DNA of 64,000 nt from the NCBI GenBank assembly GCA_017543335.1, contig JAFYGE010000003.1, positions 23,533 through 87,532 on the forward strand. Direction: 5' to 3'. The notes beneath the pieces are model-generated. The model saw nothing but the letters and a program-made list of their open reading frames with translations, did no database searches and was not told the origin of the DNA. Below, piece by piece: positions 14,248-23,151 of the stretch. Numbering within the stretch: the stretch's first letter is position 1; each line of letters begins with the position of its first letter. Position numbers and translations under genes: made by a program. The stretch is from Ruminococcus sp. (GTDB lineage: Bacteria; Bacillota; Clostridia; Oscillospirales; Ruminococcaceae).

Positions 14248-15621
14248 TTATTCAGCGTTTATGCTGTTTATAAATTCAGTGCGGAAATAGGACAGCGAGT
14301 TTTTACCGGTAAGAGATGATTTATCCATTAACTCGCCGGTGAATTTGCCGTCGATAAAGATATTGCACTGATCGTTTCCGGCATCACAGAGCTGATATGT
14401 CATATCTGTTCCGTCAGAAAGGTGGTAAACCGCTGTGAGTATCGGGTCTTTCATTTCGGGTTTGGACTCTATATCTATATTGCTGAGATAAAGATTTGAC
14501 AAAGCATTGTAGAAATTGAAGAAGTCGCTGAGCTGAGTATCAATGTTGAGATTGAATTCAGTTCCGTTGAAACTGCACTTTTTGGACTCGTTATCGATAG
14601 TAACGGAGTCCTTTCTGCCTTCAAAATCGAGTTCAAAACCTTTTATAGTAGTGAAGTCAGGATTATATCTTGTTTGAGAAGTGAAATCGAAAGGAGTGTA
14701 GTCTATAAAGTCCATATCAGAGGTGTAAACGAGTTCTACCTGATTATTGTAGTTGCATAAGAGGATATTGCAATAATCCTTATTCTGAGTAGGTTTACTT
14801 ATGAGGATGCGGTGATCTACGCCGTCACTACCGGTTATAACAGCTTCTCCGTAAGGCTCGTCAAGATCGTATTTTGAGAGATCATCCGGATCTTCTTCAA
14901 GCACGTCCTGAACAATGATATGAGTCATTACAGCGAGCATTGACTGAACTTTTGAAGCGTCAAAAGAAAACTGGTCGTATTCCGGCGGAAGGTGCCAGCC
15001 GTTTGTTTCATCAAAGTCGAGCTGACAGGTAACTTTGCCGTTTTTGATAAGCTTGACAGCCTTTATATCGCTGGTTGAGATATAAGGGATTATGCTCTTG
15101 GTTATGAGGGCACTTCTCTGGAGATCGAGATACGAGCCGCTGAGTGCCGGCACAGCATATATCTTGCTATTTCCGCCCACTGATACGTAGTAGAATTCTT
15201 TAGTAGGGGAGAGGTCACCGACATTTATTGTGTAGCTGTCAGTGCCGTTGCTGAGAGTAACGGTCTGAGGATCATCAAGACCATATGAAGCAGGATCACC
15301 TTCATAGGAATCCGAAGCAGTAAGTTCGCTTGCATACTCACATATGAGGTTTATGTACTCCTGTTCGAGGAGGAAATCGCTTCCGGAGGTGAGCTTCCAA
15401 GTCTCGTCGTCTGAAAGTTCGGCTGTATATTTTCCGTCGTGAGTGGAGAACTCCATTTTATTAATGCTTTTCGGGTCGAAATCAAAAAGCACGAGAGCAT
15501 CCTGTGCTTCTTCTGCTTTTTTATCTTCTGTTTTTTTCTTGTCTTTTACAGCGTAGTAAGCACCGACTGAACTTCCGGCTGCAATAACAAGTGCTGTAAA
15601 AGCTATCAAAGGTTTTTTCAT
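14248..15621 (-). CDS. DUF4340 domain protein of the Gld-like ABC operon
   Basis: A 457-residue protein with an N-terminal membrane anchor (LIAFTALVIAAGSSVGAYYAV, about 4-24). A long extracytoplasmic part repeats the pattern of DUF4340 proteins (KINKMEFS-like strands, FLLEQEYINLICEYASELTASD, YYVSVGGNSKIYAVPALSGSYLD, SDIKAVKLIKNGK). Its function is unknown. Genes of this family commonly follow a GldA/GldF/GldG-like ABC system, and here it is the fourth gene of that operon, 60 bases after the GldG-like gene. It probably works with the transporter at the outside face of the membrane (inference). Confidence 0.85.
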   Translation of the reverse strand: MKKPLIAFTALVIAAGSSVGAYYAVKDKKKTEDKKAEEAQDALVLFDFDPKSINKMEFSTHDGKYTAELSDDETWKLTSGSDFLLEQEYINLICEYASELTASDSYEGDPASYGLDDPQTVTLSNGTDSYTINVGDLSPTKEFYYVSVGGNSKIYAVPALSGSYLDLQRSALITKSIIPYISTSDIKAVKLIKNGKVTCQLDFDETNGWHLPPEYDQFSFDASKVQSMLAVMTHIIVQDVLEEDPDDLSKYDLDEPYGEAVITGSDGVDHRILISKPTQNKDYCNILLCNYNNQVELVYTSDMDFIDYTPFDFTSQTRYNPDFTTIKGFELDFEGRKDSVTIDNESKKCSFNGTEFNLNIDTQLSDFFNFYNALSNLYLSNIDIESKPEMKDPILTAVYHLSDGTDMTYQLCDAGNDQCNIFIDGKFTGELMDKSSLTGKNSLSYFRTEFINSINAE

Positions 15622-15681
15622 ATTAAGCTCCTTTAAATAATATCATTGCCGCAGTATTGCATATAACTGCGGCAGATAAAA

Positions 15682-17232
15682 TCAGGCGTGTCTTCTTTTG
15701 AGCCATACAGCTATGCCGACAATGGCAACAACAAGTGGGAATATAACGATCAGAGCGATCGTACTTTCAGCTTTTTCTCTGCTCGGGAATTTCATATAGT
15801 CATATGAATTGAGCTTGCTTCCAACTCCGAGGGAGTCGTCAGCGTCATAAAGCCAAGTGTTGGTCCAGAGAACAAGGTTCTGAGTTCCGCTTGTTGTAGG
15901 ACACATTTCTTCTGTGTCAACTATATCGTTTGAACCGAAAACGATTATTTTACTGCCGTTGAGCTTGTTGTAGCTGTAGTAAGCGTAGTTTAATTCTACA
16001 TTGCTGAGGTTTTCTTCAGCATCCTTAGCGGTATCAGCGTCACCGCCCATTGCTTCGCTCTTAGTTGTGTAAGTCTCATTAGTCAGATTTTTGTGGTCAG
16101 GTGAGTTTGCTATCATAGGTGAAACTTCAACGCTGCCTGCGTTTGCAAATGAATCCTCAGGGATCTCAGTAAAGCTTCTTGTATTTGAGATACCCGGATT
16201 ATAAGCACCATTATCTATGAGCATTATCATCTCGGAAGTAAGGTCTTCTGTGAAAGCTTCATTCTGAGAGTTGTCGATGAAATCAACACGCATGAAGCTT
16301 GGGTCCTGCTGATTTTCTCTGTTATAGAACTGGTTGCTCGGATTTGTTTCTGTAACTTTGTTATAGTCCATGAGGATACCGTACTTTTTCAGCAGGTTCT
16401 CGATATTGAGGAAGCGTCCCTCAGTATCGCTTGGTCCGAGGAGGAATGACATTTTACCGCCGTTTTCGAGGTATTCATCAAGAAGAAGGAACTCGTCAGC
16501 TGAAAGGTCTTTTGAAGGACCTGCAAGGTAGATGATAGCAGCGTTATCCGGTATTGCATTTCCTTTTGAAAGGTCAAGCTCTTTTACATCATAGTTCTTT
16601 GCAAAGAGCATCTGAGCGAACTTGCCGTATCCTGTAAGCTCAGCGTATCCGCTGTCGGGATCGTTAGGAGTTGTGTATATTGACTTTTCTCCGTGACCTG
16701 TAAGGAAGTATATTGTTGGGAGAGAGCCCTTTGTTACAGTATTGATAGCACCGGAGATAAGCTCCTCACCGTCGTAGTGCATTACGCCGTCTATCTTCTG
16801 GAATATTCTGTCGTGCTCAACTTTTTTAACGACATCGCCGCATTTTACGAAAACGTCTGCTTCTGATGCACCGAGGATACCTGTAGGGTCGAGAGTTTTT
16901 ATATCGTCAACGTCTTTATCAGGATCTATGCAGTGAAGAGTTATATTGTCTCTTGCATCGAGCTGTGTAAGAGTGTGATAGAGTGAGAGATACTCAGGAG
17001 CGTCCTGAAGGTATCTGAGTTCAGAGAGATAGTAGACATCAATGTCCTTATCGTCAACGCTGTCGAGCAGCTGAACTGTTTTATCGTTAAGTGTATATCT
17101 TCCGGTCGGAGTCATATCGAATACCTTATCATAGTAGCTTACGATGAGGTTGATAGGAACGAAGATCAGAAGCACCAGTACTGCGAGTACAATGGCAAAC
17201 GGACCGGAAAGGTTGAATTTCTTTTTCTGCAT
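15682..17232 (-). CDS. GldG-like ABC transporter auxiliary protein
   Basis: A 516-residue protein with a membrane span at each end (about 13-33 and 490-510) and a large extracytoplasmic domain between. That domain resembles GldG/IFT52-like ABC-associated domains: FDMTPTGRYTLNDKTVQLLDSVDDKDIDVYYL at its start (quoted here only in part as MTPTGRYTLNDKTVQLL), IYFLTGHGEKS, and LLLDEYLENGGKMSFLLGP. In Bacteroidetes the family is linked to gliding; in Firmicutes the role is unknown and gliding is not implied. The gene follows the permease gene by 6 bases and precedes the DUF4340 gene. Confidence 0.87.
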   Translation of the reverse strand: MQKKKFNLSGPFAIVLAVLVLLIFVPINLIVSYYDKVFDMTPTGRYTLNDKTVQLLDSVDDKDIDVYYLSELRYLQDAPEYLSLYHTLTQLDARDNITLHCIDPDKDVDDIKTLDPTGILGASEADVFVKCGDVVKKVEHDRIFQKIDGVMHYDGEELISGAINTVTKGSLPTIYFLTGHGEKSIYTTPNDPDSGYAELTGYGKFAQMLFAKNYDVKELDLSKGNAIPDNAAIIYLAGPSKDLSADEFLLLDEYLENGGKMSFLLGPSDTEGRFLNIENLLKKYGILMDYNKVTETNPSNQFYNRENQQDPSFMRVDFIDNSQNEAFTEDLTSEMIMLIDNGAYNPGISNTRSFTEIPEDSFANAGSVEVSPMIANSPDHKNLTNETYTTKSEAMGGDADTAKDAEENLSNVELNYAYYSYNKLNGSKIIVFGSNDIVDTEEMCPTTSGTQNLVLWTNTWLYDADDSLGVGSKLNSYDYMKFPSREKAESTIALIVIFPLVVAIVGIAVWLKRRHA

Positions 17233-17238
17233 TTCAGA

Positions 17239-17973
17239 TTACCCCCTGTTCCAACGTCTTTTTTCAATGGATATGTAAGTCCATGCGATGAAGACGATGA
17301 TAGCTGATGCGAAGAATACGAGATCGGAAAGGCGGATAAATCCCTGTGAGAAATAAGCGAAGCGGGGCTGTGCAGCGAATGCATTCAGACCGGACTGAAG
17401 CTTAGGATACTGGGAAATGAAAGCAGTTCCGGAGAAGTCATCAATGAAGAGATCAGCGAACATTACGATCTCACCGATGATAGCAGCGGTTATCGGACTC
17501 TCAGTGAGAGAAGAGATAAGCATACCGAGTGCAATGAACATCGCACCCCATGCGAAAAATCCGATATACGCACATATGAGCTGGCTTACAACAACTTTTC
17601 CGTTCATTTCGGTAACGATCGGGAAGAATACTGAGCCGAGCATCATAAAGAGGAAAACAGTTATATTTGCAAGGTATTTGCCTATAACGATCTTTCCGAC
17701 GCTGAGCGGAGAGCTCATGAGAAGAACTTCTGTACCGAGCTTCCTTTCGTCCGCAAAAGACCTCATAGTGATTATAGGTATGAGGAAGATGAAGAAGAAC
17801 AGGAGATCATAGAATATCTCGGTGAATGAGAACATAAGACGGTTTGAAGTCTCAAGTTTAGCGATAGAAGTCGCAAACATATAAGTGAACAGGAGCATAA
17901 AGAGTGATGCGAGTGCATAAGCAAACGGGGTATAGAAGAAGGACTGAAGCTCCTTTTTGAAAATAGAAAACAT
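17239..17973 (-). CDS. ABC-2 type transporter permease (GldF-like)
   Basis: A 244-residue integral membrane protein with about six spans, starting MFSIFKKELQSFFYTPFAYA. This opening and the segments DLLFFFIFLIPIITMRSFADERKLGTE and LLMSSPLSVGKIVIGKYLA-like run are typical of GldF/NosY-like ABC-2 permeases. The ATG at 17973 has AAAGGAGG at the proper distance; the upstream extension to 18048 lies in the ATPase gene. Its stop-start distance to the ATPase gene is one base, so the two are translationally linked. It should form the membrane channel of the exporter-like complex with the ATPase encoded upstream. Confidence 0.9.
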   Translation of the reverse strand: MFSIFKKELQSFFYTPFAYALASLFMLLFTYMFATSIAKLETSNRLMFSFTEIFYDLLFFFIFLIPIITMRSFADERKLGTEVLLMSSPLSVGKIVIGKYLANITVFLFMMLGSVFFPIVTEMNGKVVVSQLICAYIGFFAWGAMFIALGMLISSLTESPITAAIIGEIVMFADLFIDDFSGTAFISQYPKLQSGLNAFAAQPRFAYFSQGFIRLSDLVFFASAIIVFIAWTYISIEKRRWNRG

Positions 17974-17974
17974 T

Positions 17975-19000
17975 TTAATCTTCCTCCTTTGTATCTGTTT
18001 CGTCAGTGTCGGTTGTTTCAGGCACGATCTCGTCGAGCAGATCGGCAAGACTTTCCTTTTGTACCGGACGATTTATGAGGTCGATAAAGACATTTTCAAG
18101 ATTTGGCTTATCTGTATAAACTTCGACGATACGTATCTGATTCTGGAGGAGGTCAGCCATAAGCTTGTCCTGAATTTCTTCGGCATCGCCTTCAAGCTGA
18201 ACGGTGAAAGCGTATATGTCGTTGCCCTCGTTATCGATCGAAAGAAGTTCCTTGACACCATCGGTCATTTCGATTATAGAAGCGGCTTTGCTCTTGGAGC
18301 CCTTTACTTTAATGTGGAGCGAGAGTGAAGAGCTGAATGTACTTTCGAGGTTCTCAATAGTATCGATCGCACGTATATCGCCTTTGTTGATGATAACTAC
18401 TCTGTCACAGACCTCACTTACTTCGCTAAGGATATGTGAGCTGAAAATAACGATATGGTCTTTTTTCAGTTCTTTGATGAGCTTTCTTACTTCGATGACC
18501 TGATTAGGGTCAAGACCAACAGTAGGCTCATCAAGAATTATGAACTTAGGGTCACCGAGCAGTGCCTGAGCGAAACCTACACGCTGTTTGTAACCTTTTG
18601 AAAGGTTGCGTATGAGTTTTCCCTTAACGTCCTCTATCTTCAGAAGGGCGAGAACTCTTTTTATCTCGTCTTTTCTTTTAGACAGCGGAACCTGTTTGAT
18701 ACCGGCACAGAACGAAAGGTACTCTGTAACTTTCATATCCGGATAGACCGGAGGTATCTCCGGAAGATAGCCGATATTTTTCTTTGCTTTGATCGGATCT
18801 TTGGAAATATCGCTTCCGAAGATCGTTACCTTGCCGGAAGTCATAGGCAGGTAACCGGCGATCATGTTCATGGTCGTGGACTTTCCGGCACCGTTAGGTC
18901 CGAGAAATCCGAGGATCTCATTGTCATTGATTGTAAAGCTTATATTATTTACGGCTTTGTTGTTACCGTAATATTTAGTCAGATTTTCAATGGTAATCAT
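17975..19000 (-). CDS. ABC transporter ATP-binding protein (GldA/CcmA-like)
   Basis: A 341-residue ATPase. Walker A GPNGAGKST (near 35-43), Q-loop region NIGYLPEIPPVYPDM, signature LSKGYKQRVGFAQALL, Walker B KFIILDEPT and the H-loop IVIFSSHI are all present. A C-terminal extension of about 110 residues ends in an acidic tail (TDTDETDTKEED). It energises the permease encoded downstream. It is the first gene of a four-gene minus-strand operon and starts 566 bases from the divergent cellulase gene. The substrate is unknown. RBS AAAGGAG precedes ATG. Confidence 0.93.
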   Translation of the reverse strand: MITIENLTKYYGNNKAVNNISFTINDNEILGFLGPNGAGKSTTMNMIAGYLPMTSGKVTIFGSDISKDPIKAKKNIGYLPEIPPVYPDMKVTEYLSFCAGIKQVPLSKRKDEIKRVLALLKIEDVKGKLIRNLSKGYKQRVGFAQALLGDPKFIILDEPTVGLDPNQVIEVRKLIKELKKDHIVIFSSHILSEVSEVCDRVVIINKGDIRAIDTIENLESTFSSSLSLHIKVKGSKSKAASIIEMTDGVKELLSIDNEGNDIYAFTVQLEGDAEEIQDKLMADLLQNQIRIVEVYTDKPNLENVFIDLINRPVQKESLADLLDEIVPETTDTDETDTKEED

Positions 19001-19399
19001 GAGGATCTCCTTTCGTAAAAGATATAATTATAAATGTATGTCAAGATAAAATATAGTCGATATAGCATACTGTTTTATTATCTCAGAATTTTATTAACTC
19101 AAAATTAACAAACTGTGAACAAAATATTAATTAACAGTTAGCTTATGCTTCCAAGCAGCCGATCTGATAATAACATCCTGCTAAATGTTATAGCGTATAT
19201 GTGTGAAATTTGTGAAAAATTATTGTAAAGAAGATGAATCTTGGAAAATTAAATTAAAAAAATAGGCGAGTTTACAAACTGTTTACAGTTAATATTTTGT
19301 TAACTTTTTGGCAATGGACAAAGTATACAAAAAAGCTTGCTGCTATGTGTGCATTGCACCAAAATCATCTTTCAGTCCCCGATAAAACTGCATAAACTG
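19001..19399. other. AT-rich divergent intergenic region with inverted operator-like repeats
   Basis: No gene is seen. AACAAAATATTAATTAACAG... at 19118-19139 recurs in inverted form at 19277-19301, where it also contains AACTG-TTTA-CAGTT. The two sites are about 140 bases apart between the ABC operon and the cellulase promoter and may bind a regulator of either. The minus strand carries TTGACA at 19037-19042 but no convincing -10 box at 17 bases. Confidence 0.35.
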
Positions 19400-19428
19400 T
19401 TGACAGGGATTAAAATGTGGAATATAAT
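19400..19428 (+). promoter_or_regulatory. Consensus sigma-A promoter of the GH48 cellulase gene
   Basis: TTGACA (19400-19405) and TATAAT (19423-19428) with a 17-base spacer, a perfect match to consensus in both boxes. It implies strong expression and a 5' leader of about 130 bases. Confidence 0.85.
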
Positions 19429-19434
19429 AATTTT

Positions 19435-19556
19435 GAAAATAGTTTGAGAATTGTGTGTTCGCTTCGTGATGCGTCACACAGCGTATGGAGGCATTCCATA
19501 TATCAATCATTTTCAAACCGCTTTTTATTAATTAAAACCAAATTTATATGAGAGGG
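19435..19556 (+). promoter_or_regulatory. Structured 5' leader of the GH48 cellulase mRNA
   Basis: The leader can fold: GTTTGA near 19442 with TCAAAC near 19516 as an outer stem, TGTGTG/CACACA near 19455-19486 and TATGGA/TCCATA near 19485-19501 as inner hairpins. The ribosome site GAGAGGGG lies at 19550-19557. Control or mRNA protection by this structure is inference. Confidence 0.4.
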
Positions 19557-19566
19557 GTAAAAACTA

Positions 19567-22080
19567 ATGATAAGCAAAAAGAACAAGGCTCTCGTTGCTG
19601 GCGTACTCGCTGCAGCTTCTGCTGTATCTGCTGTTCTTCCTGTAATGGGTTCAGCTGCTGAGAATACTTATGCAACAGAGAACAAGGCTAACGAATCATA
19701 TGCTTCGATGTTCGCATCACTCTATGATGACGTTATCACAAACGGCCAGACAAACGGCTACCTCAGTAAAAACACAAACGGAAGTTCATTCGGTATTCCT
19801 TACCATTCAGTAGAGACACTTTGTATCGAGGCTCCTGACTACGGTCACGAGACAACATCAGAGGCTATGTCCTACATCGTATGGGTTGCTGCTATGCACG
19901 ATGCTCTCGTTGCTAACAACAAGATCAGCGGTTCAAGCGACATCCAGAAGGCTTGGAAAACTCTTGAAGCTATCATCCCAGGTTGGTCTGAGGCTTCAGG
20001 CAGAAACAATGATGTTCTTTACGAGACATTCTGGACACAGAACCAGATCCAGTCTGACGTAGCTCGAGAGCTCGATACTCCACAGGAGTACCCAACAAAG
20101 GCTACTGGTGCTAAGACAACTAACCCGCTCTGGAGCACATTCAAGACTGCTTACGGCGGAGATAAGGGTTATTACCTCATGCACTGGCTCGCTGACGTTG
20201 ATGACTGGTATGGCTTCAGCGGCGGCAACGGCAAGTTCACATTCATAAATACATTCCAGAGAGGCGAGCAGGAGTCTTGTTTCGAGACTGTTCCACATCC
20301 TTGTCTTGAGGAACTTCAGTATGGTAATAAAGACGGTATCAAGGGTATCTTCAATGGTCCAAACGTAGCTGCTCAGTACGCATTCACAAATGCTCCTGAC
20401 GCTGAGGATCGTGCTATCCAGGCTATCTTCTTCGGCAATCACTGGGGCGTAAATGCTGGCGAAGTTTCAGCTCTCGCTGGTAAGATGGGTGACCAGTGCC
20501 GTAACGATATGTTTGATAAGTACTATCTTGAGATCGGCTGCCAGAATATCGATTCTACACCAAGCAGTGCTAAGAGCCAGCACTACCTCATGGGTTGGTA
20601 TACATCATGGGGCGGAGCTCTCGGTAAGAGCAAGTCTGACTACACATGGGCTTGGCAGATCGGATGCTCACATTCACACCAGTTCTATCAGAACCCACTC
20701 GCTGCTTATGCTCTCCTCACAGATACAAATATGCAGCAGGGTATTGCTGATAAGTCCGGCGATAAGAAGGACTACGAAGAGTCACTCAAGAGACAGATCG
20801 AAATGTACCTCTGGCTCCAGTCTCGTGAAGGTCCATTCGCTGGTGGTTGTACAAACTCCTTCAGAGGACGTTATGAGAAGTATCCAAGCGGATACCCAAC
20901 ATTCTATGACATGGTTTACACTCCACACCCTGTATATGCTGACCCAGGTTCTAACCACTGGATCGGTAACCAGGTATGGTCAACTCAGCGTCTTGCAGAA
21001 CTTTACTACTACCTCTGCACAGAGGGCGACAATAGCGGCGTAAAGGTTTGCAACGGCACAATGACTCTCAAGGAAGCTCTTGAAGCTGTTCTTGAAAGAT
21101 GGATCGATTGGTTCGAGAAGAATACTCTTATCGATGCTACAGATCCAGACGGCAACTACTGGGATTACGCTATTCCTTCAACTCTTGACTGGGGTAACAG
21201 TGATACAGATTATAGTGTTGCTCCTGATACATGGAATGGTAAGTATGATCCTGATGGCAACCAGAAGCTCCACTGTGAAATCAAGGGCTATGGTAAGGGC
21301 GACGTAGGATGCGTATCTTCACTCTGTAATACACTCATCTACTATGCTAAGGCTAAGGGTGTTGCTGCATCTGAGGCTCAGGAGTCTACTGCTAAGGATG
21401 ATTCAATAGCAGCTAAGGGCCTCCGTCTTGCTAACAGACTCCTTACAAAGCAGTGGAACGAAGGTCGTGACGAGATCGGTATCTCCTTCCTCGATCACAA
21501 CGGAAGCCTCAATCGTGTATTCGAGCAGTGGGTATACATTCCAAAGGATTACACAGGAACAATGCCTGATGGTTCTAAGCTCCAGTACAGCGATGAGAAC
21601 GCACCTCTCGAGAGCAGAACAACATTCGCTTCTATCCGTACAAAGTACCAGAAGGATAAGATGTATCAGGATCTCGAAAAGGTTTGGAAAGAAAACAACG
21701 GTAAGACAGAGAAGTATGAGTACAAGCTCCACAGATTCTGGCACGCTGGTGATGCTCTTATGTCTTACGGTGGTATGGCACTTCTCTACCCAGAGGTTGA
21801 GCCATTTAAAGATGATATACCGCCACATACAGATGGTATCTGGGGCGACGCAAATATGAGCGGCGAAGTTAAGATGAACGACGCAGTTCTTATCATGCAG
21901 TCTGTTTCTAACTCTGATGAGTACGGTATCGGCGGTACTGACAAGAACGCTCTTACTTCTGACGGTGCATACTGGGGCGATGTTTACCAGCACAATGGCG
22001 GTGACATCACTAACATGGATGCAGTTCAGATCCAGAAGTTCCTCATCCACACTATTGCTTCTCTCGATCCTACAAAGTAA
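19567..22080 (+). CDS. Cellulosomal family 48 glycoside hydrolase (cellobiohydrolase) with dockerin
   Basis: An 837-residue secreted cellulase. Signal peptide is residues 1-30. The GH48 catalytic module covers about 33-740 and opens with SYASMFASLYDDVITNGQTNGYLS. The region HETTSEAMSYIVWVAAMHDAL (about 94-114, catalytic acid Glu) and WMGWYTSWGG-like segments are typical. A C-terminal dockerin (about 760-837) has loops GDANMSGEVKMNDA and GGDITNMDAVQ. GH48 enzymes are processive exo-acting cellulases and usually the main cellulosome component. The gene is monocistronic with a consensus promoter and terminator. Its codons (AAG, CTC, GCT, GGT favoured) differ from its neighbours and fit high expression. 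Confidence 0.96.
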   Translation: MISKKNKALVAGVLAAASAVSAVLPVMGSAAENTYATENKANESYASMFASLYDDVITNGQTNGYLSKNTNGSSFGIPYHSVETLCIEAPDYGHETTSEAMSYIVWVAAMHDALVANNKISGSSDIQKAWKTLEAIIPGWSEASGRNNDVLYETFWTQNQIQSDVARELDTPQEYPTKATGAKTTNPLWSTFKTAYGGDKGYYLMHWLADVDDWYGFSGGNGKFTFINTFQRGEQESCFETVPHPCLEELQYGNKDGIKGIFNGPNVAAQYAFTNAPDAEDRAIQAIFFGNHWGVNAGEVSALAGKMGDQCRNDMFDKYYLEIGCQNIDSTPSSAKSQHYLMGWYTSWGGALGKSKSDYTWAWQIGCSHSHQFYQNPLAAYALLTDTNMQQGIADKSGDKKDYEESLKRQIEMYLWLQSREGPFAGGCTNSFRGRYEKYPSGYPTFYDMVYTPHPVYADPGSNHWIGNQVWSTQRLAELYYYLCTEGDNSGVKVCNGTMTLKEALEAVLERWIDWFEKNTLIDATDPDGNYWDYAIPSTLDWGNSDTDYSVAPDTWNGKYDPDGNQKLHCEIKGYGKGDVGCVSSLCNTLIYYAKAKGVAASEAQESTAKDDSIAAKGLRLANRLLTKQWNEGRDEIGISFLDHNGSLNRVFEQWVYIPKDYTGTMPDGSKLQYSDENAPLESRTTFASIRTKYQKDKMYQDLEKVWKENNGKTEKYEYKLHRFWHAGDALMSYGGMALLYPEVEPFKDDIPPHTDGIWGDANMSGEVKMNDAVLIMQSVSNSDEYGIGGTDKNALTSDGAYWGDVYQHNGGDITNMDAVQIQKFLIHTIASLDPTK

Positions 22081-22113
22081 TAGATTTTTAAATATAAATT
22101 TGCTCAGACGGTT

Positions 22114-22143
22114 AAAGGGACGCTTCGGCGTCCCTTTTAGTTT
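22114..22143 (+). terminator. Terminator of the GH48 gene
   Basis: AAAGGGACGC, loop TTCG, GCGTCCCTTTT (22114-22138) is a very stable UUCG tetraloop hairpin followed by a T-rich stretch. Confidence 0.92.
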
Positions 22144-22170
22144 TGCCTGTTGATATTTTTGTGAAAACCC

Positions 22171-22199
22171 TTGCTTTTTTTGAGCGTTGGTGTTATAAT
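22171..22199 (+). promoter_or_regulatory. Promoter of the yicC-remA-gmk-rpoZ-priA operon
   Basis: TTGCTT (22171-22176), 17-base spacer, TATAAT (22194-22199), about 60 bases ahead of yicC. No later promoter of this quality was noticed before 35763, so the whole housekeeping run may depend on it in part. Confidence 0.6.
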
Positions 22200-22263
22200 A
22201 AAATAGCATACATATGCGATGAGACGCATTGGGGTGTAAATAATTTAGAAAGCAGGCGATAGG

Positions 22264-23142
22264 GTGCTCAGAAGCATGACCGGCTATGGCCGTTCCCAGA
22301 AAATTCTTAACGGACGTGACATACTTGTCGAAATACGTTCAGTTAATCATAGATACTACGAATATTCGTCAAGAGTTCCCCGTACATTTAGCTATATCGA
22401 TGAAAAACTAAAGGGACTACTCAAAACCGGCATTTCGAGGGGTAAAGTCGAGGTTGCTGTTACTATTAATAATATAGAAGGCAAAGACAGTGAGATCGCT
22501 ATAAATAAAGGCGTTGCTGAAGGCTATGTCAACGCTTTGAGAAGTGTCTCTGAAGAACTCGGTCTTGAAGATGACCTTTCTCTCTCTAAACTCATTAAAC
22601 TGCCGGATATCTTCAATATCCAGAAAACTCCGGATGATGAGGAACAGGTCTGGAATGACGTTTCGGAGGTCACTAAAGAGGCTCTTGAAAGATTCGTTGA
22701 AATGCGTAAGGTCGAGGGCGAGCGTCTCAGAAATGATGTTATCCAGAAAGCTGATGCTATTCTTGAAATGGTCGGACGTGTTGAGGTACTCTCTCCTCAG
22801 ACCGTTGAAAACTACAGAAACCGCCTCTACAAAAAGCTCAGCGAGATACTCGAAGATAAAAATATCGACGAGCAGAGGATCCTTACCGAAGCTGCTGTTT
22901 TTTCTGAAAAAATTGCTGTCGACGAGGAGACTGTCCGCCTGAGAAGCCACATCTCTCAGCTCAAAACAATGCTCGACGCTGACGAAGCTGTCGGCAGAAA
23001 GCTCGATTTCATCGTTCAGGAGATGAACCGTGAAGTAAACACTATCGGCTCAAAGGCTCAGGACCTTAACGTTACAAAGATCGTTGTCGATATGAAGGCT
23101 GAGATCGAAAAAATCCGTGAGCAGATCCAGAATATCGAGTAA
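22264..23142 (+). CDS. yicC: YicC/YloC family endoribonuclease
   Basis: A 292-residue protein beginning LRSMTGYGRSQ, the family hallmark, with the C-terminal block RLDFIVQEMNREVNTIGSKAQD (here KLDFIVQEMNREVNTIGSK). YicC-type proteins are RNases first described in E. coli. GTG at 22264 is the start because family members begin M(I/L)RSMTGYG; an inner ATG at 22276 would remove the first four residues. It heads a cluster with remA, gmk and rpoZ, the same order found in many Firmicutes. Confidence 0.92.
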   Translation: MLRSMTGYGRSQKILNGRDILVEIRSVNHRYYEYSSRVPRTFSYIDEKLKGLLKTGISRGKVEVAVTINNIEGKDSEIAINKGVAEGYVNALRSVSEELGLEDDLSLSKLIKLPDIFNIQKTPDDEEQVWNDVSEVTKEALERFVEMRKVEGERLRNDVIQKADAILEMVGRVEVLSPQTVENYRNRLYKKLSEILEDKNIDEQRILTEAAVFSEKIAVDEETVRLRSHISQLKTMLDADEAVGRKLDFIVQEMNREVNTIGSKAQDLNVTKIVVDMKAEIEKIREQIQNIE

Positions 23143-23151
23143 GGTGAAAGT

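Noticed and set aside
14248-19000. Gliding-motility machinery because of GldA/F/G similarity
   Set aside because: These ABC families are widespread; no other gliding genes are present, so motility is not claimed.
21403-22209. 268-codon minus-strand frame under the GH48 gene
   Set aside because: Antisense to a highly expressed, codon-biased gene; Cys/Val-rich translation with no family features.
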